From the IMG/VR virus record IMGVR_UViG_3300049217_000371, positions 1 to 49,289 of that record: a DNA stretch of 49,289 bases; one strand, given 5' to 3'. This DNA comes from a virus. The position numbers were made by a program, and so were the translations under genes. Positions 30,056-38,805 of this stretch are shown piece by piece (the first letter of the stretch is position 1; each line of letters begins with the position of its first letter). Under the pieces are notes generated by a model. It was not told where the DNA came from, did not search any database, and saw only the letters and a list, made by a program, of their open reading frames with translations.

Positions 30056-30192
30056 CCGAGATCCTCGATCTCTACTTCGACCTCGGCGCTTTCTGGGGTT
30101 CTCTTCCTTACATCATGGAGCTGACGATCCCCGAGCTGCTGCTCCATGCGGAGCAGGCTCGGCGGATTTCAGATCGGAGAGCGAATGGCTGA
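29669..30192 (+). CDS. Frameshifted chaperone extension (E-E' fusion)
   Basis: Predicted product of a -1 frameshift at 29932-29938. Reading 90 codons in the E frame then 84 in the -1 frame gives about 174 aa with no intervening stop, ending at TGA 30190-30192. The -1 part ends VAEILDLYFDLGAFWGS...MELTIPELLLHAEQARRI, the pattern of E' domains. In P2 and Mu such fusions are an established conserved feature. Overlaps the tape measure start. Confidence 0.8.
29932..29938 (+). other. Slippery heptamer for -1 frameshift
   Basis: T TTT TTC, codon-phased to the E frame as T-TTT-TTC (codons GGT TTT TTC). Matches the X-XXY-YYZ rule; the P2 site is the near-identical T-TTT-TTG. Confidence 0.85.
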
Positions 30193-32359
30193 CGATAGCA
30201 ACGCAAAATTCAAGGCGGTCATCACCGCCGAGGATCAAACTGCGGGTGCTATGGCCAGCGTCGAGCGCGCGTTCGAGAAGCTCGGTTTCACCGCCGCGCA
30301 GGTCGAAAAGGAACTCGAGCACCTCAAGGAAGTCGACGAAGACGACAATATGGCGCAGCATTTCGTGTCGGCCGAGGCCGAGCTGCGCAGAATGGGCCTG
30401 ACCGCTGCCGCGGTGAAGACGGAGATGGAGCGGCTCCATGCCGTGCAAGCCGCGATCAGCGCGGACGCCGAGAATACGATGCTTATCAATCCGGCCGATC
30501 ATTTCGCGATGCGGCAGCAGGGTATTGACGCGGCTATGGCTGCCCATCTGCCGGGGCGCGACGACGGCATGGTCTCAATGGCCGACTACCTGGCGCTGAA
30601 ACGCTACAACGAGGCGACCGCCGAGCATGAGGAAGGCGGTTCGGAGGAAGCACCGAAGAGCAAGGGGCGCAAAGAAGGCGAGGAACACGAAGGCGGGGAG
30701 CACGAAGGCCGGGAACGCCGTGGGCATGGCTGGACCGGGCTGAGCGAGCACATCGAAATCCTGCACGACCGGTTCGGCGAACTGCGCGAGACGATCGGCG
30801 AGTCGGGCGAGTCGCTTGGCGAGATGCTGCCGATGCTCGGCGCGTTCGCAGCGTTCGGGTCCGCCGAGGGAATCATGGACATGATCCACGATACCGTCGA
30901 GGAGCAGGCCGCTCTTGCTGCCATGAGCAAGCAGCTCGGGACGACGGTCGATCAGCTGGAGGCCTTTCACTACGCGGCCAAGATGACGGATGTGCCGGTC
31001 GACACGATGGATCGGTCGCTCGCCAAGCTCGGCGTGACGATGGAGGAGGCTGCCAGCGGGAAGAACAAGCTGGCGGCGGAGATGTTCCACAAGATGGGTA
31101 TCTCGATCGAGGACGCCCATCATCACATGGAGCCGCTTTCCCAGATCCTTCCGCAGGTAGCAGAAGCGATCAAGAACACGACCGATCCGCAGATGCGGCT
31201 TTACCTTGCGACCACGCTCTTCGGCCGCGCGGGTAAGGATCTGCTGCCGCTGCTGATCATGGGGCGTGACGGCATGAAGGACCTGACGAACGAAGCCGAC
31301 AAGCTTGGTCCTGCCTTGACGGATGTCGATCGCGATCACCTGCAGCAGTTCAACGACAGCTGGAAGCAGGCAGAGTATGTCAGCCAATCCTTCATGACCC
31401 GGCTGAGTGCCGACCTGGCGCCGGTGATGACGCCGCTGCTCGATGATTTCACCCAGTGGATGGCGGTCAACAAAGATTGGATTAGCCTCGACGTGGCGCA
31501 CGGCGTGAAGGACCTGGGAGACGCCCTGAAGGCGATGCCTTGGGGAGAAGCTCTGAAAGATGCTTCCCACTTTGAGCATTGGATCGCCAGCGCGGCATAT
31601 GATGTGAACGCTCTGGTCGACGACACGATCGGATGGCAAGCGGCGCTGCTGGGGCTGCTCGGGATCAAGCTCATTGGCCCCTTCGCGCAGATGATCCGCG
31701 ACCTCAAGGAATTGATTGGTCTCACGAAAGACCTCACGGTTCTCGTCGGCAAGGGGCTTTCGGCGGCGTGGAACACCGCGGCCGCGGCCGAGGAGGCGTA
31801 TGACGACAAATTCAAGGGGAGCCTGACGGGCCGCCTGGTGGCAACGGCCTTCGCGACCTACGATGTGGCGTCGCAGGGCTCGAAAGTCGATCTCAACCCG
31901 GCGCAGCAGAAGCTGCTCCAGTCGTTTCACTTGCAGGCCGGGCAATCTCCTACGCCGGCGGAGATCAAGCAGCTCGACGCGCTGAGCTCGCCCGGCCAGG
32001 CGCGGGTCGAGGGCGGGGCTGCTCCGGCCAAGGAATGGGCCGTTTTCAAGCAGATGGAGCATTTCCTCGGCATTCCAGACGGCGCGGCCGCAGCGCCGGC
32101 GGCATCGGCGCCCGGCGCGCCATCCGCCTTCGACCTCCCGGACGGCCGCAGCAGCGGTTTCGGCCGGTGGGCGCCGCTTCCGCAGGTCCCCTGGACGGGC
32201 GCTCCAGCGCCGCCGGTGGGAAATAGCGGCACGGTCACCCATCACGTCGTTTTTGAGAATGTGCCGCCGAATGTGAGCATCACCACCACGACCACCGGTG
32301 ATGTGGGCAATTATCAAGCCGATGTGGGCTATAATCTGATGGTCGCAGGCCCGAATTGA
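30185..32359 (+). CDS. Tape measure protein
   Basis: 724-aa protein, helical throughout, with an N-terminal ITAEDQTAGAMASVERAFEKL, a charged Glu/Gly/Arg-rich linker (about 160-190), and central segments LAAMSKQLGTTVDQLEAFHYAAKM and TTLFGRAGKDLLPLLIMGRDGMKDL. It sets tail length; at roughly 1.5 A per residue this predicts a ~110 nm tail. Start at ATG 30185 with GGAG upstream; the longer frame starts inside the E' gene. Confidence 0.9.
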   Translation: MADDSNAKFKAVITAEDQTAGAMASVERAFEKLGFTAAQVEKELEHLKEVDEDDNMAQHFVSAEAELRRMGLTAAAVKTEMERLHAVQAAISADAENTMLINPADHFAMRQQGIDAAMAAHLPGRDDGMVSMADYLALKRYNEATAEHEEGGSEEAPKSKGRKEGEEHEGGEHEGRERRGHGWTGLSEHIEILHDRFGELRETIGESGESLGEMLPMLGAFAAFGSAEGIMDMIHDTVEEQAALAAMSKQLGTTVDQLEAFHYAAKMTDVPVDTMDRSLAKLGVTMEEAASGKNKLAAEMFHKMGISIEDAHHHMEPLSQILPQVAEAIKNTTDPQMRLYLATTLFGRAGKDLLPLLIMGRDGMKDLTNEADKLGPALTDVDRDHLQQFNDSWKQAEYVSQSFMTRLSADLAPVMTPLLDDFTQWMAVNKDWISLDVAHGVKDLGDALKAMPWGEALKDASHFEHWIASAAYDVNALVDDTIGWQAALLGLLGIKLIGPFAQMIRDLKELIGLTKDLTVLVGKGLSAAWNTAAAAEEAYDDKFKGSLTGRLVATAFATYDVASQGSKVDLNPAQQKLLQSFHLQAGQSPTPAEIKQLDALSSPGQARVEGGAAPAKEWAVFKQMEHFLGIPDGAAAAPAASAPGAPSAFDLPDGRSSGFGRWAPLPQVPWTGAPAPPVGNSGTVTHHVVFENVPPNVSITTTTTGDVGNYQADVGYNLMVAGPN

Positions 32360-33858
32360 GCGGGATTCTCGGCACGCTCGCGTCGATCGCGCCCTCCTCC
32401 CAGGGCACCATCGGCTCGCCGACCTGGCTCAGGCAGCTACTGCCCGCGTCATTCCGCGGCGTGCCTTTCAATGTCGAGAGCCACGAGGAAAACAGCGGCC
32501 GCCGCGGCGTGCTGCACGAGTTTCCGGGCCGCGACACGCCCTCGGCCGAGGATCTGGGACGCAAGGGCGGCGTCTATCGCGTCCGCGCCTTCGTGCTCGG
32601 CGACGACTACATGGCGCAGCGTGATGCCCTGCGTCAGGCGGTGCGGGGAGACGGCAGCACGGGCACGCTCGTGCACCCCTATCTCGGCAATATCCAGGTC
32701 AAGCCGGCGCTTATGCGCATGCGTGAGCAGATCGCGCCGGCGGGTATCGCGCAATTCGACCTGGAATTTTGGGAGGATGGCCAACAGCCGAGCCCGATCA
32801 GCGGCACGGACACCGCCTCGGCGCTGCTGGCGGGCATTGCCTCGGCGCTGACGATCGCGAAGAGGGTGTATAGCTACGCGACGCTGATCGCCTCCAATCC
32901 CGCGATCCTGGGCGCGCTGGTCACGACGCAGCTGGAATCCTTCGGCGGCACATTTTTGGGCTCGCTGGGCCTGCCGCCGTCCCTGCTCTCCTCCGTGGTG
33001 CAGATGGCGGGCTCGCTCGGCGGCGACCCGGAGGATACGGCCGCGACGGCGACCGCGGTCGCGAATCTCGCCAGCTCGGCGGCCGCGCTGGTGGTGGCAC
33101 AGACGGCCTCGGCCAATCCGGCGGTGGCGCAGGCGCTGGCCGCCTCGGCGATCGCCGCGCTGACCGCGCAGGCGACCAGCAGCGTGCTGGTGGGCGGCCT
33201 GCCGTCGAGCCTGGTGGCGACCGCCGCCGTCAACGCGGCGGCCGTCAGCACGGCCCTCGCGACGGCGCAGGCGGTCCAGACGACGGCAACGGACGATCCG
33301 GTGGCCGGAACGCCGCTGGTGCCGCCGCCGCCCGTCGATCCGTCGCTTGGCCTGGCCGCCCTCGCCGCCTGGACGGCGCCGACGATCGCTTCGGCGGTTG
33401 CCGCGGGTACTGTGCCGGCTATGATCACCCTGCCGCAGAACCAAGCCGCGGCGGCCGCCACCGTGGCGGCCACGCAGGCGCTGGTGCAGGGCTGCTTTAC
33501 ATGCGCTGTGGCGCAGGTTTACGCCTCGATCGATTGGGTTGACAAACAGGCTGCCGAGGCCGCGGGCGAGCAGCTGCAGACGCTGATCGAGACGCAGCTG
33601 GAGACGGCCTCGGCCGCGCATCAGGACGATCTGGCGATGGCCTGGCGGGGCATGATGATGCTGGCCGCCAATGACAGCTATCAGCGGGCGCAGGCGTTGC
33701 CGTCGCTGGTGGATTACAGCCTGAACGCCGCGTTGCCGGCGGCCGTGCTCGCGCAGCGGTTCTATCGTGACGGCACCCGCGCGTCGCAGCTGGCCCAGCT
33801 CAACAGCGTCTGGCATGCCGGCTGGATGCCGCCCGCCGGCGTCGCGTTGGCCGCATGA
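32356..33858 (+). CDS. DNA circularisation / Mu gpN-like tail protein
   Basis: 500-aa protein. N-terminal domain (about 1-110) matches DNA_circ_N: PASFRGVPFNVESHEENSGRRGVLHEFPGRD, then AFVLGDDYMAQRDALRQAV and GTLVHPYLGNIQVKP. The rest is Ala-rich helical with a Trp-rich C-terminus. In Mu, gpN is a baseplate/tail-tip protein. TTG start overlapping the tape-measure stop. Confidence 0.85.
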   Translation: MSGILGTLASIAPSSQGTIGSPTWLRQLLPASFRGVPFNVESHEENSGRRGVLHEFPGRDTPSAEDLGRKGGVYRVRAFVLGDDYMAQRDALRQAVRGDGSTGTLVHPYLGNIQVKPALMRMREQIAPAGIAQFDLEFWEDGQQPSPISGTDTASALLAGIASALTIAKRVYSYATLIASNPAILGALVTTQLESFGGTFLGSLGLPPSLLSSVVQMAGSLGGDPEDTAATATAVANLASSAAALVVAQTASANPAVAQALAASAIAALTAQATSSVLVGGLPSSLVATAAVNAAAVSTALATAQAVQTTATDDPVAGTPLVPPPPVDPSLGLAALAAWTAPTIASAVAAGTVPAMITLPQNQAAAAATVAATQALVQGCFTCAVAQVYASIDWVDKQAAEAAGEQLQTLIETQLETASAAHQDDLAMAWRGMMMLAANDSYQRAQALPSLVDYSLNAALPAAVLAQRFYRDGTRASQLAQLNSVWHAGWMPPAGVALAA

Positions 33859-34955
33859 GCGCCGCTTCGGAGACCGTCGCGGTGCTCGCCAACGGACAGG
33901 CCTATTCCGGCTGGTTTGGCATGCGGTTCAACCGCGGGCTGGACCGCATGTGCGGCGACGGCGACATTCCGGTCACCGAGCGCTGGGCCGGGACCGACAC
34001 GCCGTGGCAGCTGACGCCATGGACGTCCGTGGTGCTGATGGACGGAAGCGACCGCATCGCGACCGGCTATGTCGACGGCTATGAACCGACCGGCGACGCG
34101 CAGTCGCATAACGTCACGATCCGCATCCGCAGCAAGACGGAGGACCTGGTCGATTGCGCGCTCGACATCCCGAGTGGGCAGTTCCAGGGCTATACGCTGG
34201 GCGCGATCGCCAATGCGATGTGTCAGCCCTTCGGCATCGGCGTGGTGCTGCAGACCGATGCGAGCATGGTGGTGCAGGACGCCACCATCCAGCGCGCCGA
34301 GACCGTATATCAGTTCCTGGAGCGGCTGGGGCGCATGAGCGCCGTGCTGCTCACGGATGATCCGATGGGTAACCTGGTGCTGACGCGGACCGGGTCGACC
34401 CAGGCCTCCGGGAGCCTGATCTGGGGGCAAAATGTCCTGTCCTACCGCGCCCGGCTGAATGTCGCGAAGCGGTTCTCGCATTACATCGTCAAGGGCCAGA
34501 GTGGCATCAAGGCGACGGGAACGGTACAGACCTCGCAGCAGGCGGTCGCGATCGACCCGGGCGTGCCGCGCTACCGGCCGCATGTGTCGATCGCCGAGAG
34601 CCAGCTCAGCGCCGAGGGCATGCAGCAGCGGGCGAATTGGGAGATGCGCTACGCCTTCGGGCGCGCGACGCTTGCCGATATCGAAGTGGAGGGCTGGCGG
34701 CAGCCGGATGGGTCGCTCTGGACGCTCAACCAGATGGTCTCGGTCGATTGCCAACCGCTGCAGATCAACGCGGACATGCTGATCGCTGGCGTGAGCTACC
34801 GCTACGATCCGTCGCGCGGGAAGACCTGCATGCTGACCGTCGGGCCGCCGGAGGGGTTCACGCCCGATCCCGGTGAGGTCCGGCTGCGCAAGCGTCGCGG
34901 CCGCGGCCATTCGGGCGTCTGGAACCTGGACGGCATCGGGAGCGCCAATCAATAA
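33855..34955 (+). CDS. Baseplate hub protein, Mu gpP (gp44)-like
   Basis: 366-aa hub: FGMRFNRGLDRMCGDGDIPVTERW, TPWTSVVLMDGSDRIATGYVDGYEP, and VYQFLERLGRMSAVLLTDDPMGNLVLTR match the family. ATGA-coupled to gpN-like gene; TAATG-coupled to the spike gene. It binds the spike at the tail tip. Confidence 0.88.
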   Translation: MSAASETVAVLANGQAYSGWFGMRFNRGLDRMCGDGDIPVTERWAGTDTPWQLTPWTSVVLMDGSDRIATGYVDGYEPTGDAQSHNVTIRIRSKTEDLVDCALDIPSGQFQGYTLGAIANAMCQPFGIGVVLQTDASMVVQDATIQRAETVYQFLERLGRMSAVLLTDDPMGNLVLTRTGSTQASGSLIWGQNVLSYRARLNVAKRFSHYIVKGQSGIKATGTVQTSQQAVAIDPGVPRYRPHVSIAESQLSAEGMQQRANWEMRYAFGRATLADIEVEGWRQPDGSLWTLNQMVSVDCQPLQINADMLIAGVSYRYDPSRGKTCMLTVGPPEGFTPDPGEVRLRKRRGRGHSGVWNLDGIGSANQ

Positions 34956-35521
34956 TGTGGGCGGCGCTGATGAGCATGATTACGCGCGGCAAGGTGGCGG
35001 GTGCGACAGTGGGTCCGCGGACGGAGCTGCAGGTGACGGCGCTGGACAATGAGACCTTCAACGGCGTCGAGCTGCTGCTCCCGCCCGGCTACACGGCCCG
35101 CCCGTCGCCCGGCGCCGACGTGATGATCCTGCAGTGCAACGGCACGCGTGACCACAAGGTGGCGCTCGCCGGCGACGCCGTCGGCCAGGTGCAGGTTGAC
35201 CTGCAGCCCGGCGAATGGGGACTTGTCGGAAACGGCCATCGCATCATCCTGCGCACCGGCAAGATCGAGTTGGTGGACAAGGCGGGCAGCAGCCTGGTGC
35301 TGGATGGCACCGGCAACATCATCGCCACGCCGAATGGCGGCCAGTTCCAGGTCAACGCCCCGATCGCGGCCAGCCAGGGCATGGCGGTGACCGGCGCGAT
35401 CACGGCGACGGCGAATGTGACGGCCGGCTTCGGCACCACGAATATCGGTCTGCTGGGGCTCGAAGAGTCGGGTGTGACGCCGGGCGGCGGCGACAGCGGC
35501 CCGCCCGTGCCGGGGACCTGA
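34955..35521 (+). CDS. Baseplate spike/assembly protein, Mu gp45-like
   Basis: 188-aa protein with an OB-fold region (MSMITRGKVAGATVGPRTELQVTALDNETFNGVELLLPPGY) and a beta-helical region rich in glycine (VDKAGSSLVLDGTGNIIATPNGGQFQVN). It forms the membrane-piercing spike. Short Gly-rich C-terminus. Length is that of Mu gp45. Confidence 0.88.
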   Translation: MWAALMSMITRGKVAGATVGPRTELQVTALDNETFNGVELLLPPGYTARPSPGADVMILQCNGTRDHKVALAGDAVGQVQVDLQPGEWGLVGNGHRIILRTGKIELVDKAGSSLVLDGTGNIIATPNGGQFQVNAPIAASQGMAVTGAITATANVTAGFGTTNIGLLGLEESGVTPGGGDSGPPVPGT

Positions 35522-35524
35522 TCC

Positions 35525-36028
35525 GTGGATCTGCTGATCATCTACGACAATACGACCGGCACGGGCGATTTCGTGATCGCGGGCGGCGACCTGGCGATGG
35601 ACGCCACGCTCGACACCGCCGTGCTGATCAGCCTGCTGACGGATCGGCAGGCCGATCCCGGTGACACGCTGCCGCGCGGCAGCACCGATCCGCGCGGCTG
35701 GTGGGCCGATACGGCGTTTCTGCAGCAGCAGGGCGACAACCCGCCGGATCTGATCGGCAGCAAGCTCTGGCTGTACGTGAACGAGCTGCTGACGCAGACA
35801 ACGCTCAACAAGATGGCGCAGGCCTGCGTCCAGGCGCTGGCATGGATGCAGGAGGACAAGGTGGCGCAGTCGGTGACCTGTCAAGCCATCCAGACCGGCA
35901 TCGGGTCAGCGGCGCTGATCGTCAACATCGCCCAAAGCATCGGCGGTCAGACGGTGAACACGGCCTATGACGTGGTCTGGAACGCGACGATGGGCATCAC
36001 GACCGTGACGCGGATGGGCTTTTCATGA
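35525..36028 (+). CDS. Baseplate wedge protein, Mu gp46-like
   Basis: 167-aa protein with DLAMDATLDTAVLISLLTDRQADPGDTLP then GWWADTAF, typical of GP46. In this family it belongs to the baseplate wedge. GTG start; stop overlaps next ATG. C-terminus (VWNATMGITTVTRMGFS) is usual. Confidence 0.88.
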   Translation: MDLLIIYDNTTGTGDFVIAGGDLAMDATLDTAVLISLLTDRQADPGDTLPRGSTDPRGWWADTAFLQQQGDNPPDLIGSKLWLYVNELLTQTTLNKMAQACVQALAWMQEDKVAQSVTCQAIQTGIGSAALIVNIAQSIGGQTVNTAYDVVWNATMGITTVTRMGFS

Positions 36029-37140
36029 GCGGGTCTTTCAACCGCCCGAGCTTGCAGACGCTCTACAGCCAGGCGATCGCAGCCTTCTCGGCGATACCCG
36101 GCGTGCTGCCGCTGCTGCGGCGCAGCCCGCTGGTCATCTTGAGCAAGATCCTGGCCGGTCAGACCGACCAGATGTATGGCTATATGGCGCGTCTGATCGA
36201 TTGGGTGCTGATCCCGTTCAGCTCGCGCGGCCCTTACCTCACGCGCTGGATGGCCGGCGTCGGCGTGCCGCGCCAGAACGCCGCACCGGCCGCGGGCCCC
36301 GTCATCATCTCCGGCACGGCCGGCCTGGTGGTGGGCGCCGGATGGGTGCTGCAGAATCAGGCCACCGGCGTGATCTACACGACGCAGGCGGCGCTGGAGC
36401 TGACGGGCGGCGGCAGCGACACCGTTTCGGTGGAGGCGACCGCCGGCGGCTCGGCCGGCAACGCGGCCGCCGGGACCGTGCTGACGCCCGCAACAGCGAT
36501 CGCCGGCGTCTCGGCCACTGTGCCCGTCGGCAGCGCGGGCCTGACCGGCGGCACGGATGTGGAAAGCGACGAAGACGGCCAGGTGCGGCTGAAGCAGCGC
36601 ATGAGCAACCAGCCCATGGGCGGCTCGATCTGGGATTATCAGACCTGGGCGAAGACTGTTCCCGGCGTCACCCGCGTCTGGGTTTTCCCCTTAAACCGTG
36701 GCGCCAACACGGTCGACGTGGCCTTCATGATGGATGGCCGGTCCGATCCGTTCCCGCTGAGCGCGGACATCACCGCGGTGGAGGCGGCGATCAATGCCGT
36801 GCGCCCGGTGACCGCGAATTTCCAGGCCTTCGCGCTGACCAGCACGCCGGTGAACGTCAGAGTCCTCAACCTTGTGCCGCAGGCGGGCACGACGCTGGCA
36901 ACGGCGCAAGTCAATATCGGCGTGTCGCTCGCGGCCCTCTTCGTGACGACGACGCCGACCGCGACTTATGGCGATGGCATCATTCCGGGTCAGACGGGAG
37001 GAACGCTTCCCGTCGAGCAGATTTCGGGTGCGATCGAGACGGCCGCCGGCGTCGGCAGTTTCGACCTGGCGGCGCCAGCGGCCGACGTGACGGTGTCGGC
37101 AGGGCAGCTGGCCCAGCTCGGCACGCTCACCTGGAGCTGA
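36025..37140 (+). CDS. Baseplate J-like protein, Mu gp47
   Basis: 371-aa protein with the baseplate_J signature: RPSLQTLYSQAIAAFSAIPG, RWMAGVGVPRQNAAPAAGPVIISGTAG, and the central TVSVEATAGGSAGNAAAGTVLTPATAI, then DEDGQVRLKQRMSNQPMGGSIWDY. It is the main wedge protein of the baseplate. C-terminus GTLPVEQISGAIETAAGVGSFDL is standard. Confidence 0.93.
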   Translation: MSGSFNRPSLQTLYSQAIAAFSAIPGVLPLLRRSPLVILSKILAGQTDQMYGYMARLIDWVLIPFSSRGPYLTRWMAGVGVPRQNAAPAAGPVIISGTAGLVVGAGWVLQNQATGVIYTTQAALELTGGGSDTVSVEATAGGSAGNAAAGTVLTPATAIAGVSATVPVGSAGLTGGTDVESDEDGQVRLKQRMSNQPMGGSIWDYQTWAKTVPGVTRVWVFPLNRGANTVDVAFMMDGRSDPFPLSADITAVEAAINAVRPVTANFQAFALTSTPVNVRVLNLVPQAGTTLATAQVNIGVSLAALFVTTTPTATYGDGIIPGQTGGTLPVEQISGAIETAAGVGSFDLAAPAADVTVSAGQLAQLGTLTWS

Positions 37141-37144
37141 CGGC

Positions 37145-37780
37145 ATGCAAGCCCTGCCACCGAACCCGGTGCCCTCCGCCGGGCAGGATGACTATGCCGA
37201 CCTTCTCAGCCGCTTGCAGCCGCGCGGCCGCATCTGGAACGACCTGCCGGGCAGCATCATGGCGCAGCTGCGCGTCGGCGAGTCCGCGCTCATGGCGCAG
37301 TTCAGCGGCCAGATCTCGCAGCTGACGGAGACCGAATCCTACCCGCCGACCTCGGTTCTGCTGCTGCCGGCCTGGGAGGAAACTTTCGGGCTGCCGGATC
37401 CCTGCACGCCCCTGAGCCCCACGATCGAGCAGCGACAGCAGGCGCTGGCGGCGCGCCTGGCGGCGACAGGCGGATACTCCATCGCGTCGCTGACGGCTGT
37501 CGCCGCGATCTATGGTTACGAGATCAGCATCACCGAGTTTGCGCCCTTCCGCATCGGTGTGAACGCGGTGGGACAGCCTCTCTGGAGCGACGACTGGGGG
37601 GCCGCTTGGCAGGTCAACATTCTTTGGTTCGGAGAAATCGGTCGGCTGGCCGCGCCGGGATCCGCCACAGTGCTGGAATGCGTTTTCAAGAGGCTTTCGC
37701 CACCGCAGACGATCCTGATCTTCAACTACGTCACATCCGCTCTCGACAGCTTCGTGCTCGGGTCGACGCCGCTCGGCTGA
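37145..37780 (+). CDS. Baseplate protein, Mu gp48 / DUF2313
   Basis: 211-aa protein: DDYADLLSRLQPRGRIWNDLPG then LPAWEETFGLPDPCTPLSPTIEQRQQALAARLAATGGYS, the YmfQ/DUF2313 pattern. It connects baseplate to fibre. Ends near the start of the variable fibre module. Confidence 0.9.
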   Translation: MQALPPNPVPSAGQDDYADLLSRLQPRGRIWNDLPGSIMAQLRVGESALMAQFSGQISQLTETESYPPTSVLLLPAWEETFGLPDPCTPLSPTIEQRQQALAARLAATGGYSIASLTAVAAIYGYEISITEFAPFRIGVNAVGQPLWSDDWGAAWQVNILWFGEIGRLAAPGSATVLECVFKRLSPPQTILIFNYVTSALDSFVLGSTPLG

Positions 37781-37811
37781 ACGACCGCGCGTCGCAGAAG
37801 GAGTCTCCCAG

Positions 37812-38804
37812 ATGACCGCCTATGTAAACGGACAGTGGATCGACAACGCTGTCTTGACGGCGGCCGACCTGACCGAAGCCTTCGACAACATTCCAACAGC
37901 ACCGAACGGAGTAGCCGGCGTGGGACCGATTCAGCCTGTGCTTTATCCGGGCCTTTCCTTGGTGGGCGGCGTATTCACGGCCGCGGCTACAGGGTTCGGC
38001 TCGGGCCTCAGCGGGGGCTACGCGCAGGCGAGCATCAACCCGCTGCCGTCGTCCTATCCCTTCACCGTCGAGGCCAGGGTTCAGGGGACGGTGAACGGAA
38101 CAAAGCAGGTCGCGGCAGGCTATGCTTTTCTGTTCTGGTTTGGCTGCGACAACGCGGGGCAAGCGATCGGCGTGGCCTATCCGGGCAGCGGCGAGGTCGA
38201 TCTGACAACCTCTGTCAATATCTGCGACGGCAGCTGGCATCATCTTGCTCTTGTGGTGACGGCGACGACCGTGAGCCTCTATGTCGATGGCGCCTTGGCG
38301 GGCAGCGCCACCAATACCTTCGTCTACAATGCGGCGCTCGGGTGCTTCGGCGTGCGCGATTGGGGCCAGTCGGCGAGCCTGCCGCTCGGCGCGAACGGAC
38401 AGCCAGGTCCGAACCGCTGGGCGGGATCGATCGATGAAGTGGCCATCTGGCCGATTGCCAAATATACCGCCGCCTTCACCCCCCCGACGGCGCCTTATGC
38501 CGGAACCGAGGGTATGACCTCTCTCTATCATCTCGACGGCACCGGCCTCGATAGCCTGGCGCCGCTCTCTGTGCCGATCGGCACGCGACCGTCGCCAGCC
38601 TCCGGCATTCGCCTGCTGATGAAGGCAGGTGACAGCGTCACCTATACGATCCTGCCCGCCACATCCTCCGCGACGCAGGGGGCCGATGTTCAGTTCACGG
38701 CCTCGGGATCAGGGACCGGACCGAACTGGGATGAGCCGTTTGTTAGCACGCTCATGATGTTCGTGACGGCGGCGAGCGGCACGCCGCTGTTCCGGTGGAT
38801 GTGA
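37812..38804 (+). CDS. LamG-like tail fibre protein
   Basis: 330-aa protein. The N-terminus (AYVNGQWIDNAVLTAADLTEAFDN) is a phage fibre attachment region. The central part (about 75-220) has the LamG/concanavalin fold pattern: FTVEARVQG, DGSWHHLALVVTATTVSLYVDGALAGSAT, and NRWAGSIDEVAIWPIAKYTAAF. Such domains bind glycans, so receptor binding is likely. GGAG precedes ATG. No similarity to Mu fibres. Confidence 0.75.
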   Translation: MTAYVNGQWIDNAVLTAADLTEAFDNIPTAPNGVAGVGPIQPVLYPGLSLVGGVFTAAATGFGSGLSGGYAQASINPLPSSYPFTVEARVQGTVNGTKQVAAGYAFLFWFGCDNAGQAIGVAYPGSGEVDLTTSVNICDGSWHHLALVVTATTVSLYVDGALAGSATNTFVYNAALGCFGVRDWGQSASLPLGANGQPGPNRWAGSIDEVAIWPIAKYTAAFTPPTAPYAGTEGMTSLYHLDGTGLDSLAPLSVPIGTRPSPASGIRLLMKAGDSVTYTILPATSSATQGADVQFTASGSGTGPNWDEPFVSTLMMFVTAASGTPLFRWM

Positions 38805-38805
38805 C

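Noticed and set aside
30575-32317. 580-aa open frame on the minus strand
   Set aside because: Antisense to the tape measure protein; His/Arg-rich shadow composition.
32449-33816. 455-aa open frame on the minus strand
   Set aside because: Antisense to the gpN-like gene; Arg/Gly/His-rich with no domain.
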